Assembly: GCA_021158465.1 (NCBI GenBank)
Contig: JAGGUN010000050.1
Span: 1-22,122, forward strand
Origin: a bacterium
GTDB lineage: Bacteria; UBP14; UBA6098; 4484-93
Reading direction: 5' to 3'
Length of the DNA stretch: 22,122 bases
Below the pieces are notes generated by a model. That model made no database searches, was not told where the DNA came from, and saw nothing but the letters and a program-made list of their open reading frames with translations. The translations under genes were made by a program, and so were the position numbers. This document shows positions 1 through 7,301 of the stretch, in pieces; the first letter of the stretch is position 1, and every line of letters begins with the position of its first letter.

Positions 1-179
1 ATTTTCCTCATTTTGTCCAGATATGCATAATAACTCTCAAATAAATCTGGATAATCAAAAGGGGCATTGAAATATGGAGGTGAAGTAACCACCAGATGAA
101 CGCTCCCATCCTCTAACTCTTTCATATTTTCTGCATCGCCAAAGATTAATTTATGGTGCGTCTTCATTGTTTTATTCAT
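1..179 (-). CDS. DNA methyltransferase, N4-cytosine/N6-adenine type, partial (C-terminal part beyond window)
   Basis: Only the first 59 codons are inside the window; the gene runs off the left edge. The ATG at 179 has an AGAGG ribosome binding site about 9 bases upstream; an in-frame ATG four codons later (167) is an alternative. The peptide contains LIFGDAENM followed by TSPPYFNAPFDYPDLF. TSPPY is motif IV, the catalytic motif of amino-methyltransferases that methylate the exocyclic amine of cytosine N4 or adenine N6. Its position near the N-terminus fits the beta class, in which the AdoMet-binding motifs come later. The stretch is visibly richer in A+T than the genes to its right, consistent with an acquired restriction-modification or orphan methyltransferase gene. 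Target sequence, and whether a nuclease partner exists, cannot be seen. Confidence 0.8.
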   Translation of the reverse strand, partial: MNKTMKTHHKLIFGDAENMKELEDGSVHLVVTSPPYFNAPFDYPDLFESYYAYLDKMRK

Positions 180-284
180 TTTGGTTTGCCTCTATTTATT
201 TTCTCATTTTTCGCATATCCTCACTTATTGTTCTGTTATTTACAATTAAAGCAAAGATTCTCGTTTTACCAAGTGAAATCTTAA

Positions 285-1106
285 CTATATACCGGCAAGT
301 ATCTCGTCGAGCCTCCAGTCAACTGTAGGGGCTTGTTTGAGCCAGTTTATCACGGATGTGAGTTCCTCTCTTGAGTAGAACACCTTTTTCAATAGAAGCC
401 CCTCTGGTGGCAATGTTCTGAAATGGTATAACCTCTTTCCCTTTCTGAGCATCTCTGATATGTTCTCCGGTAAGATGTTGCCCTCCAGGCAGGCGAGAGC
501 GGCTCCTACCATTCCCCTTACCATATATTGCAAGAAACTCTCTCCGATAACGATGAAGTGAATCAGCTTTCCCCGTGGAACTATATCGAAATGGAATACC
601 AGGCAGAGACCATCCTTTTCGATAGAGGAGCTCTTTGAGAATGCGCTGAAGTTATGCTTGCCGATGAAGGAACGCCTTATCTTGGGAATAAGCGATAGGT
701 TTAATTTATTAGTTAATCTGATGGGTTGCACCACTGGGTTGAGCGGCATCCTGTGGCTTGCAACAGTGTAAATATACAGCTTCCCATATGCGGAGAACCT
801 CGCAGAAAAGCTGTCCGGAACAACGACGGCATCTGCTATATGGATATCCTGTGGTAGAAGCGATTCAAGCGCGAGAGATAGCCTTTTGGGTGTAAAGTCA
901 CCTCTCGGTATTGAGAAGCTGGCTACCTGTCCTTCTGCTGATACGCCAGCATCTGTCCTCGAGGCACCTACAGCCTTTATTCGTGAATTGAATAACCTCT
1001 CCAGTGATGATTCCAGCTCGCCTTGAACGGTCCTCAGTTTCGGTTGCTTCTGCCAGCCATGGAAGCTCCTCCCGAGGTAGACGAGTTTGATGGCAAACTT
1101 TGGCAT
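285..1106 (-). CDS. truA: tRNA pseudouridine synthase A
   Basis: TruA converts uridines 38-40 in the anticodon stem-loop of many tRNAs to pseudouridine. The 273-residue length is usual for the family. The catalytic loop reads ASRTDAGVSA, with catalytic Asp52 and the conserved Arg50; family members usually have GRTDAGVHA, so two neighbouring positions are substituted. The N-terminal LVYLGRSFHGWQKQP and the later FLQYMVRGMVGAAL segment are also typical of TruA. The ATG at 1106 has only a weak AGGT upstream and lies 20 bases after the deacetylase stop, so translation probably depends on the operon. About 105 AT-rich bases separate it from the methyltransferase. Confidence 0.95.
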   Translation of the reverse strand: MPKFAIKLVYLGRSFHGWQKQPKLRTVQGELESSLERLFNSRIKAVGASRTDAGVSAEGQVASFSIPRGDFTPKRLSLALESLLPQDIHIADAVVVPDSFSARFSAYGKLYIYTVASHRMPLNPVVQPIRLTNKLNLSLIPKIRRSFIGKHNFSAFSKSSSIEKDGLCLVFHFDIVPRGKLIHFIVIGESFLQYMVRGMVGAALACLEGNILPENISEMLRKGKRLYHFRTLPPEGLLLKKVFYSREELTSVINWLKQAPTVDWRLDEILAGI

Positions 1107-1126
1107 ACTTACCTATGCTCTCGTAA

Positions 1127-1906
1127 TCAACGCCCTAACTGTTTCTTGTATATCTTCGTTAGCTTGGAGCCGAGGTTCATTACACGGAGTCGAGCAAGCT
1201 CCAAGGTATCCCTTTCGAGTTTTTTCTTGATTTTTCTGTCCGTATCGAAGGAGTAGACACACATCGAGCGAAGCGCGAGGAAAGAGAAAGGGAGCATTCC
1301 CTTTGCAATGGAAAAGCCCACCCTGTACCCCGTTTCGCTTGCAATATCGATAACACGCTCATCCCAGTCGCCGAACGGATACGAAATCGCCTCAACGGGT
1401 TTCCCTGTTATATCTTCCAGGAGTTTTTTGGAGTAGCTAAGTTCATTCCGTATCTCATGCGCAGAGAGTGAGGAAAGAGCCCTATGGCTCCTCGTGTGTG
1501 AGCCTATGATAATCCCCGAATTCGACAGAGAAAGGATAGATGCCCGTCCCAGGTGGGGGAACCCCCTCAGGCTCGGCAGGTCCCAGGAATTCTGTTTACC
1601 GATAAAATCCGTTATAACAAAGAGGAAAGCCCGATACCCGAACTCGTCGAGAACCGGGTAAGCGTAATGTTCAAAATCCTCGTAGGCGTCATCGAATAGA
1701 AGCGCTACCTTCCCCTTTGCAAACGGGTTCTCAATGAGTTCATCCACGGAGGAGACAGAAAGATGGCATCTTCTATTTACAATCTCGAGCGTTCTTTTGA
1801 AGCGCTGGGGTGATAGCCTCGTGAAACCAAATCGCTCGGCTTTTGGGTCTATCTTGTGGTATGTCAGTATAGGAAGAAGCCTATCTCCCTGTGTGTCCGA
1901 GCCCAC
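1127..1906 (-). CDS. Polysaccharide deacetylase (NodB homology domain)
   Basis: Predicted metal-dependent de-N-acetylase of 259 residues (carbohydrate esterase family 4 type). The NodB motifs are present in order: LLFDDAYEDF (Asp72/Asp73, normally FDDG), SHTRSH with metal-ligand histidines 137 and 141, and SYPFGDWD near 175-182. No convincing signal peptide is seen, so it may act in the cytoplasm or need an export route not obvious here; substrates of relatives include N-acetylated glycans of peptidoglycan or surface polysaccharide. The start is GTG at 1906, chosen because AGGGGG lies about 5 bases upstream. That start overlaps the dut gene by 26 bases, implying translational coupling. The precise substrate is unknown. 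Confidence 0.85.
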   Translation of the reverse strand: MGSDTQGDRLLPILTYHKIDPKAERFGFTRLSPQRFKRTLEIVNRRCHLSVSSVDELIENPFAKGKVALLFDDAYEDFEHYAYPVLDEFGYRAFLFVITDFIGKQNSWDLPSLRGFPHLGRASILSLSNSGIIIGSHTRSHRALSSLSAHEIRNELSYSKKLLEDITGKPVEAISYPFGDWDERVIDIASETGYRVGFSIAKGMLPFSFLALRSMCVYSFDTDRKIKKKLERDTLELARLRVMNLGSKLTKIYKKQLGR

Positions 1907-2321
1907 CTTTCCCCCTCGGACTGTCTGGTAGACTCTCTGTTACCTCGAATGTGGCATCCTCGCACCCTGAGAATACCATCTGTGCAACCCTCTCACCAGG
2001 ATGGACAACGAACCCCTCTTTCCCTGTGTTGAAAAGTATAATGAAGACCTCTCCTCGGTAGTCAGAATCGATTGTCCCTGGCGAATTTAATATCCCTATT
2101 CCGTATTTTGCAGCAAGCCCACTTCTGGGTCGAATCTGCGCCTCGAATCCCCGCGGTATCTCTAAGGCAAATCCTGTCGGAACAACTGCATACCCGCCTG
2201 GTGGAACAACAATCGGTTCGGTGCTTCCGGATGCAATATCGTATCCTGACGAGCCGCCTGTTGCCCTCACAGGAACAGACGCCTCGGAGCGGAGAAGCTT
2301 TATCTTAACATTTATCCCCAT
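1881..2321 (-). CDS. dut: Deoxyuridine 5'-triphosphate nucleotidohydrolase (dUTPase)
   Basis: Hydrolyses dUTP to dUMP and pyrophosphate, keeping uracil out of DNA and supplying dUMP for thymidylate. The trimeric dUTPase motifs appear in order: GYDI at 26-29 (motif 1), RPRSGLAAKYG at 64-74 (motif 2), NSPGTIDSDYRGE at 79-91 with catalytic Asp85 (motif 3), GERVAQMVF at 109-117 (motif 4) and RGKGGLGHTG at 136-145 (motif 5). Motif 5 usually reads RGxGGFGSTG, so the aromatic residue that stacks on the uracil ring is Leu here. I chose the ATG at 2321, giving 146 residues, because GGAGGAGA lies just upstream within the end of the preceding gene; a longer frame opening at 2378 would overlap the peptidase. 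Only two bases separate it from the peptidase stop. Confidence 0.95.
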   Translation of the reverse strand: MGINVKIKLLRSEASVPVRATGGSSGYDIASGSTEPIVVPPGGYAVVPTGFALEIPRGFEAQIRPRSGLAAKYGIGILNSPGTIDSDYRGEVFIILFNTGKEGFVVHPGERVAQMVFSGCEDATFEVTESLPDSPRGKGGLGHTGR

Positions 2322-2323
2322 AA

Positions 2324-3586
2324 TCAGGCTATCTCCTCCAGTTTGAAGCCGTCTATAGGAGCAGGTTTTGCCCCCCATACGAGCATCATAAGATGTTCGG
2401 GAGACAAGAATTCACTGGCGATGCTGATTATATCCTCCGGTGTGACCGAGCCGAGCATCTCAAGGGTCTCCGACAGCGGGACCACCCTTCTAAGCATCAG
2501 CTCGTTCTCCAGCAGTCTTGCTATACGAAAAGATGGATTTTCCATCTCCAGCATAAGCCTTCCTTTTATCTTTTGCTTGGCTATCCCGACAACATTGGCA
2601 GGAAACGGCTTCCTCGACGCAGACTCAAGCTCGTTGAGTATAAGCGATATTGTTCTGTCTGTATTCTCTGGACTGACTCCGGCGTAGGCGAGGAAAAACC
2701 CTGTATCGGTAAAGAACTCGGCATAAGAATAGACCGAGTAGGCAAGCCCCTCCTCCTCGCGGACCCTCTGGAATAGGATGCTCGTGCTACCGCCGCCAAA
2801 TATCTCGTTGAAGAGAGCCACTGCATAGCGTCTCTTATCGTTGTAGGCAAAAAGCGGGGCACCGAGGAATATATGCACCTGTTGATTTTTCTGTGGCTTG
2901 TAGAAAACGGTTCCTGTATTGAGAAGATCAGGTTTTTCCCTTCTTCTTCTTTTCCCCGTTGGTGTGATGTGAAGGTTCCTCTGGATAAAGTGCAAGATAA
3001 ACTCATGCTCGACATCACCGACAGCAGCAACGACGAGATTATCCGCGGTGTAGTGCGAACTAACGAATCTGAGCAACTCTTCCCTCGTTATAGCCTCAAT
3101 ATCCTCCCTCTTGCCGAGTATCTCATCCCCGAGAGGGTTCTTCTCGTACAGCCTCTCGAGAAAGAACATTGCTCCCACCTGCGACGGAACATCAAGCAGT
3201 TCGTCCACCTCTTCAAGTATGACTTTTCTCTCCAGCTCCATCTGTGATGGCTCGAAGACAGAGTTGGTGAACATATCTGTCAGGATATCCAAGGTTGTAG
3301 CAATGTATTCCCCGAGTATCACTCCGGAGTAAGAGACACTCTCCCTCGTTGTGTAAGCCTCGAGACTGCCACCAAGGTTCTCTACCTCAGCGGAGAGTTC
3401 GCGAGCGCTTCTGGTTTTCGTCCCCTTGAAGAGCATATGCTCGACGAAGTGTGATGCCCCTCGCATACCCGGTGGGTCATCGCGAGAACCAGAACAGACG
3501 AGAAAGCGGATATATGCCCCCTTAAATCCAGCGATAGGCTCGGTTATAAGCCTCAATCCACTGGGTAGTACGCTCTTTTTGAACAT
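2324..3586 (-). CDS. M16-family zinc metallopeptidase (pitrilysin/processing peptidase type)
   Basis: A 420-residue, two-domain M16 peptidase. The inverted zinc motif HFVEH (His46, Glu49, His50) is followed by MLFKGT, as in mitochondrial-processing-peptidase-like and PqqL/YmxG-like bacterial enzymes. The third zinc ligand is expected about 76 residues later and fits Glu126 in ERKVILEEVDE. The C-terminal half carries the usual FGGGSTSILFQRVREEEGLAYSVYSY segment, the inactive-domain signature of the family. No signal peptide is visible. The start ATG at 3586 follows CGGGGGT. It sits between accD (61-base gap) and dut (2-base gap). The physiological substrate cannot be told from sequence. Confidence 0.93.
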   Translation of the reverse strand: MFKKSVLPSGLRLITEPIAGFKGAYIRFLVCSGSRDDPPGMRGASHFVEHMLFKGTKTRSARELSAEVENLGGSLEAYTTRESVSYSGVILGEYIATTLDILTDMFTNSVFEPSQMELERKVILEEVDELLDVPSQVGAMFFLERLYEKNPLGDEILGKREDIEAITREELLRFVSSHYTADNLVVAAVGDVEHEFILHFIQRNLHITPTGKRRRREKPDLLNTGTVFYKPQKNQQVHIFLGAPLFAYNDKRRYAVALFNEIFGGGSTSILFQRVREEEGLAYSVYSYAEFFTDTGFFLAYAGVSPENTDRTISLILNELESASRKPFPANVVGIAKQKIKGRLMLEMENPSFRIARLLENELMLRRVVPLSETLEMLGSVTPEDIISIASEFLSPEHLMMLVWGAKPAPIDGFKLEEIA

Positions 3587-3647
3587 ACGCTTACCCCCGA
3601 CAGGTTGAAGAAAATAATATCAAGGAGAAAAAATGCAAGCGGAAAGA

Positions 3648-4496
3648 TTAACCCGAATAGAGGTAACCGAGCAGAGTAGAGATAGTCTTTTTAAGCTTGT
3701 TTCTGGGGACAATGATATCAACGAACCCATGCTCAAGGAAGAACTCCGATGACTGGAACCCCTCTGGCAGTTCTTCTCCTATCGTCTGCTGGATAACCCT
3801 CGGTCCGGCAAATCCCAGAAGCGCCTTCGGCTCGGCAATAACTATATCACCCAACGATGCATAAGATGCCATAACACCAGCGGTCGTCGGATTTGTGAGA
3901 ACGGATATATACGGAAGCCCTGCTTCTTTCAGCTTGGTGAGGGCACAGGCAGTCTTTGCCATCTGCATAAGAGAAAGTATCCCCTCCTGCATCCTTGCGC
4001 CGCCAGAAGCAGAGACAATGACGAGCGAAATCCTCCTCTCTATCGCACGCTCTATCGAGCGGGTTACCTTCTCACCGACAACGGACCCCATGCTCCCACC
4101 TATGAAACGAAAATCCATAACAGCAAGGGAGACAGGAAACTTGTCTATCTCCCCTATCCCACAAACAACAGCCTCATTTAGCCCTGACTTTTCCTGAGCG
4201 TTCCTTAGACGAACGGGATACGGCTTGGAATCACAAAACCCGAGCGGGTCCTCCGGAAGAATCCCCGTGTCAAGCTCCTGAAAACTCCCATCATCACAAA
4301 GAATAGATATATAGTCCCAGCTTGTTATCTTTAAGTGATGTCCACACTTCGAACAGACGAATAGGTTCTTCTCAAGCTCCTTACGGTAAACAATCTCCCC
4401 ACATCCAGGACACTTCAGCCACAGCCCGTCAGGGATATCCTTCTTCTTCGCATTCTTGTTGAGACCACCTATACGAATGTTATCATACCAAGGCAT
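3648..4496 (-). CDS. accD: Acetyl-CoA carboxylase carboxyltransferase subunit beta
   Basis: Beta subunit of the carboxyltransferase that moves the carboxyl group from carboxybiotin to acetyl-CoA, giving malonyl-CoA for fatty acid synthesis; it works with AccA, which is not in this window. The 282-residue protein begins with the bacterial zinc ribbon (Cys29, Cys32, Cys48, Cys51), followed by a crotonase-like carboxyltransferase domain with FRFIGGSMGSVVGEK, SASGGARMQEG and LTNPTTAGVMASYASLGD, all typical of AccD. The ATG at 4496 has GAGGTGG upstream. A promoter-like TTGACT-16-TAAATT lies in the short gap after the XRE gene, so accD may start its own transcript. Confidence 0.96.
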   Translation of the reverse strand: MPWYDNIRIGGLNKNAKKKDIPDGLWLKCPGCGEIVYRKELEKNLFVCSKCGHHLKITSWDYISILCDDGSFQELDTGILPEDPLGFCDSKPYPVRLRNAQEKSGLNEAVVCGIGEIDKFPVSLAVMDFRFIGGSMGSVVGEKVTRSIERAIERRISLVIVSASGGARMQEGILSLMQMAKTACALTKLKEAGLPYISVLTNPTTAGVMASYASLGDIVIAEPKALLGFAGPRVIQQTIGEELPEGFQSSEFFLEHGFVDIIVPRNKLKKTISTLLGYLYSG

Positions 4497-4518
4497 AGCT
4501 CCACCTCTTAATAAGATA

Positions 4519-4546
4519 AATTTAATCTAATTTCGAGAAAAGTCAA
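4519..4546 (-). promoter_or_regulatory. Predicted sigma-70-type promoter of accD
   Basis: On the minus strand TTGACT (4546-4541) and TAAATT (4524-4519) are separated by 16 bases. The -10 box ends 22 bases upstream of the accD ATG. The same hexamer pair with the same spacing occurs upstream of the secreted protein at 10866-10893, which supports it as a genuine promoter type in this organism. The start site is inferred, not observed. Confidence 0.5.
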
Positions 4547-4560
4547 GAAAAAAGAAAGGA

Positions 4561-4974
4561 TCAGGCTATGCTCTTCATTATCTTGAGTAGAACCTTGAGG
4601 TTGAAGGTGGATATCCTCTTCAGCATGTCGAAGAACTGGTACTGCTCGAGGAGCTTGAGTTTTTCGGTAGATATTTCTGTATAAAGATTCCTGATGAATG
4701 AGAAGCTTTTGTCCTTCTTGAGTTGTTCTATAATCTGGTTGGCAACGGCGGTCGAGCGAGCATTCTCCCCTAGCTCTTTGCCTGCTATAAGGTAGTCGGT
4801 CGTGGTGCCGAAAAACTTCGCCATCCTGAACACAACATCGATGCTTGGGCGGTTTTTATCCCGCTCCACGAAGGAAATAAGCCCCGGTGAGACATTTACA
4901 GCCTTTGCCAGTGCACGCTGGCTGATGCCTTTCTTTCTGCGAAGCCGCCTGATACGCTCTCCAAAACTTTCCAT
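4561..4974 (-). CDS. XRE-family helix-turn-helix transcriptional regulator
   Basis: A 137-residue DNA-binding protein. Residues 5-64 form a classic Cro/C1-type helix-turn-helix: FGERIRRLRRKKGISQ, then ALAKAVNVSPGLISFVERDK, then the DVVFRMAKFFGTTTDYLI helix pair. The C-terminal half (about 75-137) is helical and charged, with no recognisable sensor domain; it may mediate oligomerisation. The ATG at 4974 has AGGGGG about 8 bases upstream. The gene is divergent from lpd, and the intergenic region contains symmetric promoters in an inverted repeat, so it may control its own expression and that of lpd-ecfT. This is inferred from arrangement only. The ligand, if any, is unknown. Confidence 0.9.
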   Translation of the reverse strand: MESFGERIRRLRRKKGISQRALAKAVNVSPGLISFVERDKNRPSIDVVFRMAKFFGTTTDYLIAGKELGENARSTAVANQIIEQLKKDKSFSFIRNLYTEISTEKLKLLEQYQFFDMLKRISTFNLKVLLKIMKSIA

Positions 4975-4997
4975 AATTTATCCCCCTTGCAAAATTT

Positions 4998-5025
4998 AAT
5001 ATATAAAATTCTCACCAAAAATCAA
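4998..5025 (-). promoter_or_regulatory. Predicted promoter of the XRE regulator
   Basis: Minus-strand TTGATT (5025-5020), a 16-base spacer and TATATT (5003-4998) lie 24 bases upstream of the regulator's ATG. The hexamers and spacer are identical to the divergent promoter facing lpd. Confidence 0.5.
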
Positions 5026-5054
5026 CTTTTGACGGCATTTTCTATGTTGATTTT
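5018..5054. promoter_or_regulatory. 9-bp inverted repeat spanning both divergent -35 boxes (candidate operator)
   Basis: AAAATCAAC at 5018-5026 and GTTGATTTT at 5046-5054 are perfect reverse complements separated by 19 bases, and each arm contains one of the two -35 elements. Inside the loop there is a smaller imperfect palindrome, TCAA-CTT-TTGA (5022-5032). A dimer bound across these arms would block both promoters, which suits the adjacent XRE protein, but part of the symmetry follows simply from two identical promoters facing apart. Confidence 0.4.
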
Positions 5055-5074
5055 ATACATTAGGAAGCTATATT
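5047..5074 (+). promoter_or_regulatory. Predicted promoter of lpd-ecfT
   Basis: TTGATT (5047-5052), a 16-base spacer and TATATT (5069-5074) lie 34 bases upstream of the lpd GTG. Just downstream, TTTAA and TTAAA (5073-5089) form a short inverted repeat around the probable start of transcription, which could be a further regulator site. Confidence 0.5.
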
Positions 5075-5108
5075 TAATTTGAAGTTAAACTAAATAAAAG
5101 GAGGCAGG

Positions 5109-6473
5109 GTGAAGCTTGGGATACTTGGAGGTGGTCCAGCTGGGTATTCTGCGGCGTTTGCGGCGGCTGGGGCGGGTTGCGAGGTTGCGATCATTGAGAG
5201 GAGGGAACGGCTCGGTGGTGTCTGCCTGAACGAGGGGTGTATTCCGACCAAGGCGTATGTGAGAACAGCAAGGATTAGAAAACTGTTCAACAGAGCAGCT
5301 GAGTTCGGGTTTGAGGTAGCCTCCCCGGATATAAGCTGGGAGAGGGTTCTTGCAAGAAAAGAAAGGGTGGTCAAGCTACTTACGGCTGGGGTTGAGCTGC
5401 TTGCCAGGAGGAGGAAGGTAGCGGTCTATCACGGAGAGGGGAAGCTTCTTCCACCTGCAAACATCCTTCTCAACGGGGAAAACCTCTCGTTCGACAAGGT
5501 GATAATAGCGACAGGAACAGAGGCATCTGTTCCGCCAATACCAGGGCTTTCTGAAGCAGGCTACTGGACAAACAGAGAAGCTCTGAGTGCAAGGTCTCTC
5601 CCGCGGTCCGTTGCAATAATTGGGGCGGGTGTTGTCGGTGTGGAGTTTGCCCATATATTCAGCGCGTTTGGGGTGCCTGTAACGGTATTCGAGGTTATGC
5701 CCAGCATCCTCCCCGGTATAGACAAGGAGATAAGCTCAGGGCTTGAAACTGCGCTACGGAAGGATGGAGTAAGGATTTACACATCCTGCCAGATCACTCG
5801 TGTGGAGAAGAATGAGCTTTTCAAGCTGTATTTCAAGGTTGGGGATGGAGAGGAGAGCTCTTTGTCGTTTGAGCGGTTGCTTGTTGCAACGGGCAGAAGA
5901 GCGAGCTTCCCTGAGGGTATGGAGGCGCTCGGAATAGAGCATGAGAAGAACAGGATTCTGGTCAATGACTATCTTGCCACGAGTAATCCTCGCTTCTTTG
6001 CTGCAGGGGACATCATTGGCGGGGCGCTGCTTGCACATGTAGCGTATTATGAGGGTGAGCTTGCCGTCAGGAATGCCCTGGGTGCGAATGAAGCAGTGGA
6101 CTATACAGGTGTTCCTTCTGCCATATTCTCTGCCCTCGAAATAGGAACTGTAGGGTTATCGGAGGAGAGGGCAAGGGAGGTTGTGGGTGATAGGATAAGG
6201 GTTGGTCGCTTCCCGTATTCGGCACTTGGCAGGGCGATGGCAGAGGGGAAGAGGGAAGGGTTTGTCAAGCTGATAGCGGATAAGAACGAGACCATACTGG
6301 GAATACACGCGATAGGGGAAGGAGCCAGTGAGATGCTGGCAGCGTTCTCTGTTGCCGTTCGGAACAGGATGAAACTCACATCTGTTCAGGAGACGATATT
6401 TGCTCATCCGACCTACTCGGAGGCACTGGGTGAGGCAGCTCTTGCTGTGGATGGTAAGGCTCGGCACATCTGA
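5109..6473 (+). CDS. lpd: Dihydrolipoamide dehydrogenase (E3)
   Basis: Flavoprotein that reoxidises dihydrolipoyl groups of 2-oxoacid dehydrogenase complexes or the glycine cleavage system, passing electrons to NAD+. All signatures are present in 454 residues: FAD-binding GGGPAG at 7-12, the redox disulfide in GGVCLNEGCIPTK (Cys39/Cys44), NAD-binding GAGVVGVEF at 172-180, the second FAD motif FFAAGDIIGG, and the C-terminal His433/Glu438 pair in AHPTYSE. The start is GTG at 5109, supported by AAAAGGAGG a few bases upstream; there is no ATG option. No E1, E2, lipoate or glycine-cleavage genes are in the window. It is followed after 9 bases by ecfT. Confidence 0.95.
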   Translation: MKLGILGGGPAGYSAAFAAAGAGCEVAIIERRERLGGVCLNEGCIPTKAYVRTARIRKLFNRAAEFGFEVASPDISWERVLARKERVVKLLTAGVELLARRRKVAVYHGEGKLLPPANILLNGENLSFDKVIIATGTEASVPPIPGLSEAGYWTNREALSARSLPRSVAIIGAGVVGVEFAHIFSAFGVPVTVFEVMPSILPGIDKEISSGLETALRKDGVRIYTSCQITRVEKNELFKLYFKVGDGEESSLSFERLLVATGRRASFPEGMEALGIEHEKNRILVNDYLATSNPRFFAAGDIIGGALLAHVAYYEGELAVRNALGANEAVDYTGVPSAIFSALEIGTVGLSEERAREVVGDRIRVGRFPYSALGRAMAEGKREGFVKLIADKNETILGIHAIGEGASEMLAAFSVAVRNRMKLTSVQETIFAHPTYSEALGEAALAVDGKARHI

Positions 6474-6482
6474 AACCGTAAT

Positions 6483-7250
6483 ATGACCTTCGGTAGATAC
6501 ATAAATGCAGATTCTCCTGTCCATCGCATCGACCCGAGAGCAAAGCTCGCCCTTCTTCTGGCAACGAGCATCGTTGTCGTCTCGAGCAAAGGGATTGTAG
6601 TAAATGTACTGTTTCTTCTACTTCTTTTCCTCGTTTCATCCTGCGCCAGGATAGGCTTAAGGCAGACTGTAAAGACCCTATTGGGGTTTTCCTTCTTTTT
6701 CCTCCTGACCGTTCTCTTTCATCTGGTTTTTACAAGGGAGGGGGCAGTTATCGACTTCTGGATATTCCATCTTGGTATCACTGGATTTGTGAGGGGGGTA
6801 ATCTATTCTGTCCGGCTTGCCAATCTTGTTCTTGCATCCACAGTGTTCATTCTGACGACCTCCCCTGTCGAGCTCGCCGATGGTGTCGAGAACCTTCTCT
6901 CTCCGCTTACAAGGGTTGGATTGCCCGTGCGTGACTTCTCGCTTATGCTTATGATAGCGATGCGCTTTGTTCCGACGATGCTTGAGGATGGCAGGCGCGT
7001 CTACAACGCCCAGCTCTGTCGTGGTGCTCGTTTCCATGGTGGGATAGTGAAGCGGGCTGGAATGCTCACATCTGTGATTGTTCCGCTGATTGTGATGAGC
7101 TTCTACCATGCCGAAACATTATCTTACGCAATAGTTGCAAGGGGGTACAGAACGTTCGGGAAGAGGACACACCTCTGCCGTCCCTCCTTCGGAAGAGCTG
7201 ATACTCTGGCTGTTGCTTTATCGATCACTCTTATTATACTTACAATCTGA
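6483..7250 (+). CDS. ecfT: Energy-coupling factor transporter transmembrane protein EcfT
   Basis: Membrane scaffold subunit of ECF-type importers, which carry vitamins or metal ions; it links a substrate-binding S component to a pair of EcfA ATPases. The 255-residue protein starts with RIDPRAKLALLL, a typical EcfT opening, and has several hydrophobic segments (roughly 20-55, 63-83, 100-126, 196-210 and 238-255). The two cytoplasmic coupling motifs that contact the ATPases are present: AQLCRGARF at 176-184, where the usual ARG has become CRG, and AIVARGYRTF at 216-225. No EcfA ATPase or S component is encoded nearby. The ATG at 6483 lacks a clear ribosome binding site, so it is probably coupled to lpd, which ends 9 bases upstream. 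Confidence 0.85.
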   Translation: MTFGRYINADSPVHRIDPRAKLALLLATSIVVVSSKGIVVNVLFLLLLFLVSSCARIGLRQTVKTLLGFSFFFLLTVLFHLVFTREGAVIDFWIFHLGITGFVRGVIYSVRLANLVLASTVFILTTSPVELADGVENLLSPLTRVGLPVRDFSLMLMIAMRFVPTMLEDGRRVYNAQLCRGARFHGGIVKRAGMLTSVIVPLIVMSFYHAETLSYAIVARGYRTFGKRTHLCRPSFGRADTLAVALSITLIILTI

Positions 7251-7257
7251 GAATACT

Positions 7258-7272
7258 GTCATTGCGAGGAGC
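7258..7272 (+). repeat. Possible degenerate copy of a GTCATTGCGAGGAGC-type dispersed repeat
   Basis: The 51-base gap between ecfT and the next gene contains GTCATTGCGAGGAGC, the first half of a palindromic dispersed repeat that I recall from many unrelated bacterial genomes. The following bases diverge from the usual second half. A chance match cannot be excluded without searching the whole genome. Confidence 0.3.
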
Positions 7273-7301
7273 ATAACTACTCGATAGACGAAAGGAGCTT
7301 T

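Noticed and set aside
196-216. Six-codon leader ORF (MRKMRK) before the methyltransferase, preceded by GAGG
   Set aside because: Too short to distinguish from chance in AT-rich sequence and no attenuator-like hairpin follows it.
3587-3647. Separate promoter or small gene between accD and the M16 peptidase
   Set aside because: The 61 bases hold no convincing -35/-10 pair and no open frame with a ribosome binding site.
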